From assembly GCA_014859465.1 (NCBI GenBank), contig JACUUF010000002.1, positions 19,287-83,286 of the forward strand: 64,000 bases of DNA, written 5' to 3'. Under the pieces are notes generated by a model. That model was not told where the DNA came from and made no database searches. It saw only the letters and a list, made by a program, of their open reading frames with translations. Every line of letters starts with the position of its first letter. The first letter of the stretch is position 1. Made by a program: the position numbers and the translations under genes. This document shows positions 15,453 through 23,526 of this stretch, one piece after another. This stretch comes from Methyloprofundus sp. Lineage in GTDB: Bacteria; Pseudomonadota; Gammaproteobacteria; Methylococcales; Methylomonadaceae.

Positions 15453-16169
15453 GTGCTAATCACATTCTACGGGCAGTTAATTTTTGACTCCAAGCTAAAT
15501 CCTGTTGGAATTGAAATACTAGCAAGGGGCGATAAAGGTCATGGGCACTTATCACCAATAGTCTCACCATCCGACATTTTCAACCTACCTGAGTTTCAGC
15601 TGCAGCACTACTACGCCCTTGATATGCAGGTCATAAGCCAAATAGCTATGGTGGCTAATCAATTAAAAGGGTTTTCACCGGTAAGGTATGTATTCGTAAA
15701 CTTATCTGATGTTTTACTCAAAGAGCTGGTTAGTGGTAGCGATGACTCTCTCCCTTTTGCGTCGATAGTTTCGCTAGGAATAAAGCTTGCTCCTATAAAG
15801 CTAGTTGTGGAGGTTAACGAAAGGTCATCTATCAGGCCCGAACACCTTGTCCTGATTGTTGAAAGGCTTAAAGATAAGGGTGTTTTCTTGGCTCAAGATG
15901 ATTTCGACGAATCAAGGTTGCCCTACCTGTCATCACCATGGGATTTCGTAAAGCTAAATATTGACCAACTAACCCCTTCACTAATTAATAAACACCTGTC
16001 AAATGGCGCTCCTTTAATTATTGAGCGAGCTCAAAAAAAAGACGTGTCACCTTTATCAACCCACCTTTACCAAGGGTTTGAGTTGCATGAGCCAGAGTGC
16101 CTGTTTTCTCTAATCAAGGGATTGGTGAAAGATCGTAATTCACAAAAAAAACAGTTTTGTCATGAGTGA
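15453..16169 (+). CDS. EAL-domain protein (c-di-GMP phosphodiesterase-like)
   Basis: GTG start preceded by CAAGGA. The 238 residues are one EAL domain: GIEILARGD (EAL-like EIL), VFVNLSD, LVVEVNER, LAQDDFDES (DDF), DFVKLNID and YQGFELHEPE (QG-F). Most metal and substrate residues are kept, so activity on cyclic di-GMP is possible. The IIERAQKKD segment differs from the usual loop-6 AEGVE. Together with the PAS/degenerate-GGDEF gene it suggests that the element senses or alters second-messenger state, perhaps to link transfer with surface growth; this is inference. Confidence 0.78.
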   Translation: MLITFYGQLIFDSKLNPVGIEILARGDKGHGHLSPIVSPSDIFNLPEFQLQHYYALDMQVISQIAMVANQLKGFSPVRYVFVNLSDVLLKELVSGSDDSLPFASIVSLGIKLAPIKLVVEVNERSSIRPEHLVLIVERLKDKGVFLAQDDFDESRLPYLSSPWDFVKLNIDQLTPSLINKHLSNGAPLIIERAQKKDVSPLSTHLYQGFELHEPECLFSLIKGLVKDRNSQKKQFCHE

Positions 16170-16387
16170 TTCAAAAGCCCATTGCGCACGGTGCTGAAAA
16201 CAAACATGGCGAAAACCCAAGCTGTGATCGGTGTGAAAAAAACTGCCTGCACTAATTAAAGAAATCAAGTCCATTCATAAGCAAGCGCCTCGCTCACTAA
16301 AAAGTCACCCCTTCCCTGACAGGGAAGCCCAATTTTAGATCCTCCCTTGTTTCTTTGCTGTATTAAGAAAAAAAGGTGCCAAAACTT
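16170..16387 (+). promoter_or_regulatory. Intergenic region before the transfer operon
   Basis: About 218 bases with no gene. It holds the palindrome at 16312-16326, a leader-like CCTCCCTTGTTTC at 16341-16353 and an A-rich stretch with AAGG before the ATG at 16388. It is the natural place for the main tra promoter; I could not fix the -35 and -10 boxes by eye. Confidence 0.5.
16312..16326. promoter_or_regulatory. TTCCCTGACAGGGAA palindrome upstream of tra operon
   Basis: Perfect palindrome 62 bases before the first transfer-operon start. It is the only full intergenic copy of the seven related sites, which makes it the best operator candidate. Confidence 0.6.
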
Positions 16388-17317
16388 ATGAGCAAAATCC
16401 AAAAAAACATCCCTGGTATAGATTTAATGCCAGGCGATACCAAGAAAGCAATGCAAAAAGCCGGGGCTAAATCCAATCCAATTATTTGGAGTGTTCCCAT
16501 TGATGAAATTTGCGTCATTGATAATTTCAATGTGCGCTGTGATAACACAAAAAACAGCGAGTTCTTACAAAGCCTTATTGAGTCGATTGAGTCAGAAGGG
16601 TTTCATCAGGACAAGCCCTTATCGGGTACTGTAAAAAACGTAAACGGTGAAGACCGAGTTTACATTTATGATGGTCATACCCGACTCAAAGCATCCAAAG
16701 CAGTAAGAGCGAAAGGCATTCCGTTGGAGGCTCTGCCGGTCGTAATTAACAAGTCTCTTAACGTTGTTGATCTAAACGTTAATTTAATCCGTTCAAACAG
16801 CGGTTTACCGCTATCGCTTTACGAGGAAGCGCTTGTTGTAAAAAGGCTTCACAGTCTCGGGCTAACTCAGCAGGAAATCGTCAAGAGGACCGGTGCCCAT
16901 AAAAACAAGGTGTCCGACTTCTTGAGCTACCTTCTGCCCTCCCCGCCAGCAATTCACAACTGGGTAATTAATGAAGATATTTCAGTTAACTTTGCGGTTG
17001 AGATGATCAAAAGGTATGGAGCTGAAAGCGTGGAGCGGATTGAGAAATCGATTGAAAAAGCGAAAAAGGAAGGTTTAGGACGAGCCCCCTCCAACCATGC
17101 CCCTGATGCAAACTTCAAAAGGTTTCTTCGGAAACGTGCGCCAGTTATGACCAATATTCTGACTAGGATTCACCTTTCAGAGAGGCTGATGAAGGTCATT
17201 TCCGAGCACGACAGTGATTTGGCTCAAGAAATTGCGTCCTTGGCGCAGGAGGGGGGTTCCGCCTTAGATGAGGCAATAAGCGCACGCCCTGACAGCAAAA
17301 ACAAGGAGAGGGCGTAA
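16388..17317 (+). CDS. ParB-like regulator at the head of the transfer operon
   Basis: The ATG at 16388 is preferred to the GTG at 16376 because AAAAGG lies about 11 bases upstream. The ParB/Srx domain shows IDNFNVRCDNTKNSEFLQSL, IYDGHTRLKASKAV in place of GERR, then LGLTQQEIVKRTGAHKNKVSDF as helix-turn-helix. It is a second ParB-type protein without a partner ParA. It may regulate transfer genes, or act as a single-protein nuclease or CTPase. Its stop overlaps the next ATG (TAATGG), so it is the first gene of the tra unit. Confidence 0.78.
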   Translation: MSKIQKNIPGIDLMPGDTKKAMQKAGAKSNPIIWSVPIDEICVIDNFNVRCDNTKNSEFLQSLIESIESEGFHQDKPLSGTVKNVNGEDRVYIYDGHTRLKASKAVRAKGIPLEALPVVINKSLNVVDLNVNLIRSNSGLPLSLYEEALVVKRLHSLGLTQQEIVKRTGAHKNKVSDFLSYLLPSPPAIHNWVINEDISVNFAVEMIKRYGAESVERIEKSIEKAKKEGLGRAPSNHAPDANFKRFLRKRAPVMTNILTRIHLSERLMKVISEHDSDLAQEIASLAQEGGSALDEAISARPDSKNKERA

Positions 17318-17787
17318 TGGCTTGGGGTGCGCTTGGTACAACTTTGGCCATGGTCGGCTTCTTAGGTGTTGTTGGGTCAGCTGGTTATGTTCTTAGTACG
17401 ACTGACCAGGTTGAGAGATCAGAAAGAACTTGCAAGCCTATTAGGGATGTTCGCGATCTTTCTTATAGATACATGGGGCTTATCCATTCCGATGTTGAGC
17501 ATGAGGCAAGACTCTATCCAAAGATCATTGATTACTCTCATAACAACGTGTGTGTCAAATATGTTGCATCAACCTTCTTCACTAAAGAGGCAGCTGAACT
17601 TTATCAATATCAAGACGCGTTTTCAGAGAGTCTTAAGCGTGATGGTGAGCTCTCAAAAGATGAAATAATCCTTGTAATCAAAATTGGTAAGGATTCCGGC
17701 GTTGATTGGCGATCCAGCATAGAGACCGGTGAGCTACTAAACGAGTATCTGGATTATAAAAATTTTAAGGAGTCTAGCCCGTGGTAA
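17317..17787 (+). CDS. Hypothetical membrane-anchored protein, 156 aa
   Basis: One N-terminal membrane segment (about 5-27, LGTTLAMVGFLGVVGSAGYVL) followed by a soluble domain, probably periplasmic. No family was recognised. It overlaps both neighbours by a few bases and so belongs to the start of the tra operon. Confidence 0.6.
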   Translation: MAWGALGTTLAMVGFLGVVGSAGYVLSTTDQVERSERTCKPIRDVRDLSYRYMGLIHSDVEHEARLYPKIIDYSHNNVCVKYVASTFFTKEAAELYQYQDAFSESLKRDGELSKDEIILVIKIGKDSGVDWRSSIETGELLNEYLDYKNFKESSPW

Positions 17788-18344
17788 TCCCTGTCCTTTT
17801 AGCTTCATTTGTTTGGGTGTCTGTTTATTATGCCAGTCCTGTCGAAGTAAGCCTATCCATCTTTGATGATACTTATACCGATGAGGTGGTCACAGGCCCG
17901 ACGGATACTGGCAGTTATATTGTCGCCCCTTCTAGGGTTTTTAAAGAGCCTACCCCAAAGAGGTTTGGCCTCAGCGAGCACGCTGTAAAAAATAGTCAGG
18001 AATCAACCCCTGACAAGGACAAGCCTCAACAAGCATTTATCAGTGGTGATGCCTATAAAGTTTACTTCGATCTTGGGTCTAGCGTCATTCCCGATGAACA
18101 GAAGGGCTCTTTGCTTCAAATGATCTCGTGTGCAAAAGGCAGGGGTTTTTTTGAGTTTGAAGTTCAAGGGTATGCCAGTCCTGATGGGGCTTACGAGATA
18201 AATGAAGATTTATCAAAGTCACGCGCATTTTCAGTCAAAGACTTTATTCATGAAAACTTTGATGGATTGAATGTTTTTATTAAAAACCATGAGGCAAAAG
18301 GAGGTTTCTTTAAAGAAAAAATCGCCACGATTATTGTTAAATAA
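17781..18344 (+). CDS. OmpA C-terminal domain protein
   Basis: GTG start overlapping the previous gene by 7 bases. An N-terminal hydrophobic segment (about 1-20) is followed by a linker and an OmpA/MotB peptidoglycan-binding domain: YKVYFDLGSSVIPDEQKGSL, FEVQGYASPDGAYEINEDLSKSRAFSVKDFI. It should anchor to peptidoglycan in the periplasm. OmpA-like proteins are not standard parts of F-type transfer operons, so a role in stabilising the channel is plausible but inferred. Confidence 0.75.
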   Translation: MVIPVLLASFVWVSVYYASPVEVSLSIFDDTYTDEVVTGPTDTGSYIVAPSRVFKEPTPKRFGLSEHAVKNSQESTPDKDKPQQAFISGDAYKVYFDLGSSVIPDEQKGSLLQMISCAKGRGFFEFEVQGYASPDGAYEINEDLSKSRAFSVKDFIHENFDGLNVFIKNHEAKGGFFKEKIATIIVK

Positions 18345-18354
18345 AAAAGGAAAA

Positions 18355-18597
18355 ATGGAAATGTCAGTTTTTAGCAAATTGGACTCCGATAAGTCGATCG
18401 AAGGCTTGGAGTTTAAGCGTCGAATTAAACAGGCGCTTATTTTTGGCGGGGTAGGAGTTGCCTTGTTAGTTGTAATAGGTGTCTTTCCGTCTGAAAACCA
18501 ATATACCGGGGTGCTACCTGGTATTTGTTTAGGCATGGCTGCCGCATTAACTGGTTCGGCTGTCAATCGTTATAAAAAGCAACAAAAAGGAATGTAG
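18355..18597 (+). CDS. Small membrane protein, 80 aa
   Basis: AAAAAAGG precedes both ATG 18355 and ATG 18361; either could start. Two hydrophobic helices are visible (LIFGGVGVALLVVIGVF and GVLPGICLGMAAALTGSAV), with a basic C-terminal tail. No family was recognised. It sits directly before pilin and may help pilin insertion or processing, as TraQ/TraX do in F; that is inference from position. Confidence 0.6.
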   Translation: MEMSVFSKLDSDKSIEGLEFKRRIKQALIFGGVGVALLVVIGVFPSENQYTGVLPGICLGMAAALTGSAVNRYKKQQKGM

Positions 18598-18599
18598 AT

Positions 18600-18890
18600 A
18601 TGGATTTGAAAAAAACTTTAAAGGTCGTTTTGTCGATTGGTCTTATGTCCCCAGCTTTAGTGATGGCGGCTAGTGGTACTGGCGGCACAGAGTTTGTGCA
18701 TGCAAAAAACACGGCAACAGCATGGTTGACCGGCGATCTTGGTATTGCGATTGCCACAGCTGGGGGTATCTGGGGCATGATTGCCGCAGTTGCGGGAAAT
18801 ATAAAAATGGCTGGCTTGGGTGTTGGTATTGCAGCAGTAGCCGCGTTGTCGGCACCAGTCATAGAGACCATCTTTACAGCAACAATTTAG
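18600..18890 (+). CDS. traA: TraA/VirB2-like conjugative pilin
   Basis: 96 residues: a signal peptide with likely cleavage after VMAAS (about 24), then a mature part of about 70 residues with two hydrophobic helices (GIAIATAGGIWGMIAAVAG and AGLGVGIAAVAALSAPVIETIF). This is the size and pattern of F-type pilin. It sits directly upstream of traL, as in F. A partial terminator follows (18897-18942), which would raise pilin expression over the downstream genes. Confidence 0.75.
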   Translation: MDLKKTLKVVLSIGLMSPALVMAASGTGGTEFVHAKNTATAWLTGDLGIAIATAGGIWGMIAAVAGNIKMAGLGVGIAAVAALSAPVIETIFTATI

Positions 18891-18896
18891 CGCTAT

Positions 18897-18942
18897 CCCC
18901 GGGGTCGCGTAACTTCGTACAATGCCCCGGTTTTTATTTTTC
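18897..18942 (+). terminator. Attenuating terminator after pilin gene
   Basis: CCGGGG (18899-18904) pairs with CCCCGG (18925-18930) across a 20-base loop, then TTTTTATTTTTC. The long loop suggests incomplete termination inside the operon. Confidence 0.65.
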
Positions 18943-18958
18943 AAAATAGGTTTTTGGT

Positions 18959-19261
18959 ATGGCTGACTTAGAGAATGGGCACATCCCTAGAAATCTTGAT
19001 AAACCCATAAAGGTTCTATTCTGGGAGCTCGATGTAGTTGTTGTTTTTTTTGTTCCGATTTGGTTTGTTGGTTTCATCTTAAAGGAGTTTGTTATAGCAA
19101 TCCTGCTTGCTGTAAGTCTTTCTTATTTATTTAGGAAATTTAAATCTACCGCACACCCAAAGTTCTTAAAGCACCTTTTCTACTGGTATCTACCGACCGG
19201 AATGGGTGGTGTGAAGTTAAAGTCACTCCCCCCTTCCCATGTTAGGAATTTTCATTCCTAG
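18959..19261 (+). CDS. traL: TraL, pilus assembly inner-membrane protein
   Basis: 100 residues, the usual length. The N-terminus IPRNLDKPIKVLFWELDVV matches the TraL start (IPR-LDxP), and two adjacent membrane helices follow (residues about 25-60). It works in the inner membrane at the base of the transfer channel (VirB3-like). AGG precedes the ATG. Confidence 0.88.
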   Translation: MADLENGHIPRNLDKPIKVLFWELDVVVVFFVPIWFVGFILKEFVIAILLAVSLSYLFRKFKSTAHPKFLKHLFYWYLPTGMGGVKLKSLPPSHVRNFHS

Positions 19262-19291
19262 TTAAGCGAATTAAAAAGGAGTAACAACTAG

Positions 19292-19852
19292 ATGGGGTCT
19301 TCTTCATCCATAACAAATGAAACAGATCGGCTAAGGGTTGATCTATCAAGAGCCAGAAAGCTTTCCGTGTTTCTGGGCTTCTGCCTAGTTTTGTCTCTTT
19401 TGACGATATGGAAGGTGTCGGGTAATCACGTCACAACATTTGTCCCGCCCGAATTAAAGCAGTCTTTTTGGGTTTCTCACAACAAGGTTTCTGCCTCATA
19501 TCTTGAGGAGATGGGTAGCTATGTGGTTCAGCTATCAGAAAACTATACGCCCAAGAATATCGATTACAAACATAACAGTCTGCTTAAGCGTGTTGACCCT
19601 TCTTCATATTCAGCTCTTAGGCTGCAACTTGAAGAAAAGGCTGAGCATGTGAGACGGAATGATATTTCAAGTGTATTTCATGAAACGGGTGTCGTGATAG
19701 ACGATTCCAAGATGATTGTTCACGTTCGTGGGTATATCACTATGACCATCGGTAAAGAAGTTAAAGACCCTGTTCCAGCTACCATCGCTGTGCATTTTGG
19801 TTATACCGGTGGGCACATATCAGTCAAATCAATTCGTGAAGTTAAAAGGTAG
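19292..19852 (+). CDS. traE: TraE, VirB8-like channel protein
   Basis: 186 residues with one N-terminal membrane helix (about 24-42, LSVFLGFCLVLSLLTIW) and a periplasmic NTF2-like domain (FVPPELKQSFWVS...YLEEMGSYVVQLSENYTP). Layout and gene order (after traL, before traK) fit TraE. AAAAGGAG lies upstream. Confidence 0.9.
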   Translation: MGSSSSITNETDRLRVDLSRARKLSVFLGFCLVLSLLTIWKVSGNHVTTFVPPELKQSFWVSHNKVSASYLEEMGSYVVQLSENYTPKNIDYKHNSLLKRVDPSSYSALRLQLEEKAEHVRRNDISSVFHETGVVIDDSKMIVHVRGYITMTIGKEVKDPVPATIAVHFGYTGGHISVKSIREVKR

Positions 19853-19859
19853 GTTTTAT

Positions 19860-20573
19860 ATGCTAAAAAAATTAATGATTTCAGTGGTTATGGCTGGTCT
19901 AGCGCTCCCCTCCTTTGCCATGACTTTAATAGAAGCGCGCCCTGGTGAGCTTTCAGAAATTAAGGTTTCAAAGGATGAGTTTACGTTAATTGGTATCAAG
20001 GATTCTGTGATTGCCAGGATAGATGGTGAGAACTTTATTGATAACGTGGAAAAGGATCGGGGCTTTGGAAAAGCCTTTATTAAACCGGCAACCATGTACC
20101 CTTTTACAATCTATGTTACCGACATAAGAGGCAGAACATTTCCAATCTTTATTACACCAGACCCTGCTCTTAAAGGGGCTGTTTTTGAAATCGTTGACAG
20201 CTCTCCGGTTCAAGAAATTCATGGCAACGACTCCCCTGTTTTTGGACAAGGGCTAAACCGTAACACCCAGATAAAAAACCTATTAAAAGCCATGATGCTT
20301 GATAAACGCCCTAACGACATGACCGTTAGAGTTTCTGAAGCAGTTGTTCCGTGGTGGGAAGAGTCTCAGCTGCTCATGACGCATGAGTATGAGCACCGAG
20401 ATATGATTGGTTATGTTTTTGTTTTGAAGAATGTATCAGTGTCTGAAATGGTTCTTAATGAAGCGGAGTTTCAAGTAAAAGATGCGATTGCGGCATCAAT
20501 CCAACACGCCGTCCTTAAGCCTGGCGAGGAAACCAAGGTCTTTGTCATTGTTCAAAACAAGGAGAACTTGTAA
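19860..20573 (+). CDS. traK: TraK, secretin-like outer-membrane channel component
   Basis: The ATG at 19860 is chosen because it gives a signal peptide (MLKKLMISVVMAGLALPSFA) and has AAAAGGTAGG upstream. The rest is beta-rich, with the N-terminal VirB9/TraK features EIKVSKDEFTLIGI and TVYVTDIRG-like strands. TraK joins TraV and TraB in the outer-membrane core complex. Its last base overlaps the traB start. Confidence 0.88.
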   Translation: MLKKLMISVVMAGLALPSFAMTLIEARPGELSEIKVSKDEFTLIGIKDSVIARIDGENFIDNVEKDRGFGKAFIKPATMYPFTIYVTDIRGRTFPIFITPDPALKGAVFEIVDSSPVQEIHGNDSPVFGQGLNRNTQIKNLLKAMMLDKRPNDMTVRVSEAVVPWWEESQLLMTHEYEHRDMIGYVFVLKNVSVSEMVLNEAEFQVKDAIAASIQHAVLKPGEETKVFVIVQNKENL

Positions 20574-22108
20574 TGGGCGTACTAGATAAGCTGATCCCTC
20601 AGAAGAAGGATAAGGATACAGATTTTGTGGTTGACCCAAACTCTTTGGTCAAGAAAAAGCAAATGACCATCTTGATTGGAGTTGTTGCGACCTTGCTTTT
20701 TGTCGCATTCTACCTAAACAAAAGCCCGTCTCCAAATGAAGGCGGAGGTGCAGCAGATGTTAGCGATAACCTGTCCAGGGATGCGGTTCGACGTGATTTT
20801 GAAGCAACATCAAAAGTAAGGGTTGATGATAGGGATATTTGGATGTCTAGCGGTGTAAGGCGAATTGAGGAGCTTAGCAAGCGTCAACAAGAGCTTGAAG
20901 CAGAAATTCGTCAGCGTGAGGAGGTGGCGAGAAAAGAGATTGAGACAAAATTAGATCAATCAAGTCAGACCGTTGTTGAATCCCTTAATCAAGAAATTGT
21001 TGAGTTAAGGTCAATGATTGAAGAAATGAAAACTCAAAACGCCAATCCATTACCTTCTGGCCCTAAGGTAGGACCAGGTCGCAATCAAGTTACTCCTGGG
21101 TCTGGTTTGGGTTCTGGTGTGATTGAAGGGGCGATTCGTCAGCCCATTGTCGTTCAGAATCGTTTCTTCAGTCAAGAGGATCTTGCTCGTGGCCAAGAAG
21201 TTCAGGGGTCATTGCCGTTTAGTGTATCGGGAGAAGTTGTTGCGCCCCGGGGTGGTATCTCTGAGATTTTACCCGAACCTAAAAGACCTACATCTAGCCA
21301 GATTCGCTCGGTTTCTTTTTTGGATGAAAAGCAGGTAGAGCAAGCAAAAACAGTCGAACAACCTCGATCAAACTTAAGAAAAGTGGATTCCTATATCCCT
21401 GCAGGCACATTCTTCCCAGCTGTGCTACTAGGTGGTGTTGACGCACCTACTGGTGGGCAAGCGCAAAACAACCCTCATCCGGTTTTCTTAATGGTGGATA
21501 ACCTTGCCTTTCTCCCTAATCGTTACAAATATGACATAAAAGAGTGTCGCGTTATTGGTCACAGCTATGGTGACCTTGCATCTGAGCGAGCGATCATGCG
21601 GCTTGAAACACTTTCTTGTATCGACAATGACGGAAACGTGTTTGAGAAGCGTGTAAAAGGCCATATTTTTGGAGAAGACGGCAAGGCCGGTGTTCGTGGT
21701 CGCGTTGTTGAAAAGACGGGTCAACTTCTCATGAGAAGTCTGATTGCGGGTGTCGCTTCAGGTATTGGCACCGCTTTCCAGCAGCAAGCGATGACATACT
21801 CCACTTCTCCTCTTGGAACAACTTCAGTTGTAGACCCTGATCAAGTGGTTGCGGCTGGTGTTGGAACCGGGATCGGTAGAAGTCTTGATAGGTTGTCACA
21901 GTATTACATTGACCTTGCAGAAAACCTATTCCCTGTTATTGAAATCGGATCTCAACGCGTGGTTGATATCGTATTGACAGAAGGTATTGACTGGCTGGAA
22001 GAGGATGATCGTGAAAACAGAAATATTGAGCAGGCGACAGATAGTGCTGTTGGGGTTGTTAATCAAGCTATGCGGGCTGCCGGAATAAATCAAGTTCAAG
22101 GACGCTAA
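20573..22108 (+). CDS. traB: TraB, VirB10-like channel protein
   Basis: 511 residues. One N-terminal membrane helix (residues about 30-48, QMTILIGVVATLLFVAFYL), a coiled coil (RIEELSKRQQELEAEIRQRE), a proline-rich stretch and a C-terminal TrbI/VirB10 domain beginning SYIPAGTFFPAVLLGGVDAPT and containing the GKAGVRGRVVEKTGQL segment. It spans the envelope and links inner-membrane ATPases to the outer-membrane pore. Confidence 0.92.
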   Translation: MGVLDKLIPQKKDKDTDFVVDPNSLVKKKQMTILIGVVATLLFVAFYLNKSPSPNEGGGAADVSDNLSRDAVRRDFEATSKVRVDDRDIWMSSGVRRIEELSKRQQELEAEIRQREEVARKEIETKLDQSSQTVVESLNQEIVELRSMIEEMKTQNANPLPSGPKVGPGRNQVTPGSGLGSGVIEGAIRQPIVVQNRFFSQEDLARGQEVQGSLPFSVSGEVVAPRGGISEILPEPKRPTSSQIRSVSFLDEKQVEQAKTVEQPRSNLRKVDSYIPAGTFFPAVLLGGVDAPTGGQAQNNPHPVFLMVDNLAFLPNRYKYDIKECRVIGHSYGDLASERAIMRLETLSCIDNDGNVFEKRVKGHIFGEDGKAGVRGRVVEKTGQLLMRSLIAGVASGIGTAFQQQAMTYSTSPLGTTSVVDPDQVVAAGVGTGIGRSLDRLSQYYIDLAENLFPVIEIGSQRVVDIVLTEGIDWLEEDDRENRNIEQATDSAVGVVNQAMRAAGINQVQGR

Positions 22109-22171
22109 TTTTCTGGGATTGCTTTTCATATAGGGCGTTTATTTTTACCAATATTTTTTAAGGAATAGATT

Positions 22172-22906
22172 ATGTTTAAAAAAACAGTTTTAACTTTGTC
22201 TTCTGCAATGGTTCTAGTATCTGCATCTGCCTTTTCGCAAATCACAGTGGAGCAGGTGAAGGAAAAGTTTCCGGGCACACCTATAACTTCTGTTCAACCT
22301 GCCCCAGGTTTTCCTGGGTTGTATGAACTCATTGTTGGCAAAAACAATGTGTTTTATGTTAATGGATCAATTGACAAGCTTATGATCGGCCATATTGTGG
22401 ATTTGGCGACACAGTTTGATGAAACACAAGCAAGAAAGGATGAGTTGTCACGTGTTGATTTCGCCGACCTGCCAAAATCAGGGGCTATTAAAGTTGTTAA
22501 GGGCGATGGTTCTCGGGTCTTTGCGGTCTTCTCAGACCCTGATTGCCCGTTCTGTAAGCGGTTAGAACAGGCGGCTCAAGAGCTCACTGACTACACCATG
22601 TATCTGTACCCTACCCCATTATTGCGCGGCATTGCGCCATCAGCTAACGGTGTGCCCGTGGTATCGCAAAGAATCTGGTGTTCGCGCGACCAATACAGCG
22701 CTTGGCTTGACTATATTTTGCAAGGCAAGCAACCTTCATCAAACGGTGCCTGTGATGCACCCATGCGAGAAAACCTAACCTTGGCTAAAGATTTAGGGAT
22801 ATCAGGCACGCCTACACTTATCGGTCAAAGCGGCAAAAGTCACTCAGGGTTTCTTGATGCAGACAAGTTGAATGTTTGGCTTAATGAAAATGGTAAGCGC
22901 AAATAA
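22172..22906 (+). CDS. dsbC: DsbC-like thiol:disulfide interchange protein
   Basis: Signal peptide (about 1-22), an N-terminal dimerisation domain (ITVEQVKEKFPGTPITSVQ) and a thioredoxin fold with the active site DPDCPFCKRLE and the cis-proline loop GISGTPTLIG. It probably isomerises disulfides in the cysteine-rich transfer proteins encoded downstream (TraN, TraU, TraH). DsbC genes at this place also occur in IncA/C- and SXT-type transfer operons. TAAGGAA lies upstream. Confidence 0.9.
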   Translation: MFKKTVLTLSSAMVLVSASAFSQITVEQVKEKFPGTPITSVQPAPGFPGLYELIVGKNNVFYVNGSIDKLMIGHIVDLATQFDETQARKDELSRVDFADLPKSGAIKVVKGDGSRVFAVFSDPDCPFCKRLEQAAQELTDYTMYLYPTPLLRGIAPSANGVPVVSQRIWCSRDQYSAWLDYILQGKQPSSNGACDAPMRENLTLAKDLGISGTPTLIGQSGKSHSGFLDADKLNVWLNENGKRK

Positions 22907-22923
22907 GCGAGGTTTTATAAAAA

Positions 22924-23526
22924 ATGATAAAGAAAATTACCGTTTTTCTTGCGGTGGCCGGGTTATCTGGCTGTTCAATGTTTGGTGACTCTAAGTTTTC
23001 GTGCAACGCTCCAGATGGGGTGTCATGCGAATCGATATCAGGAGGATATGCAAATGCATTGACCTCCAATATACCTGGGCAGCGCCTAACAGCATCAGGC
23101 ATGCGTCGTGGTTTCGACACTGAAGCAACAAGTGCGTCTGCCGTCACCTCAACCAAAGCGAGATCCGATTCCTCGCTCTTTAGCTCAGATGAGCATGGTT
23201 TTGTCATTGAGCATCCTTCAGAAAAATTAGATGCTCAGAACAAGGTCGCTGTGCTTTCTGGTTTTGAGTTATCCAATAGGGTCAAGACAACCGATTCTGA
23301 GTCCCTACTAAAGAAACAGTCTTCTCCTTTAAGAAGTGAGGAGGTTCTAGCGCGCGCTACTGTATTCCCATGGAAGGATCAAAACGGTGTCTTGCACGAC
23401 TTGTCTCGATTCTATTTTGTTTTAGAAGAGGCTGATTGGTCTGTAGAGCACTCATCTGAAACAAACAACCGTGGATTTGGAAGGCTTCATGACTTTAGAG
23501 GTGTGTATGGGCGTCAACAAGATTAG
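22924..23526 (+). CDS. traV: TraV, lipoprotein of the outer-membrane core
   Basis: Type II signal peptide with lipobox LSGC (residues 14-17). FSCNAPDGVSCESISGGYAN is the typical TraV cysteine region after the lipid anchor. TraV is the VirB7-like partner of TraK and TraB. Its 3' end overlaps the traC start by 20 bases. Confidence 0.85.
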   Translation: MIKKITVFLAVAGLSGCSMFGDSKFSCNAPDGVSCESISGGYANALTSNIPGQRLTASGMRRGFDTEATSASAVTSTKARSDSSLFSSDEHGFVIEHPSEKLDAQNKVAVLSGFELSNRVKTTDSESLLKKQSSPLRSEEVLARATVFPWKDQNGVLHDLSRFYFVLEEADWSVEHSSETNNRGFGRLHDFRGVYGRQQD

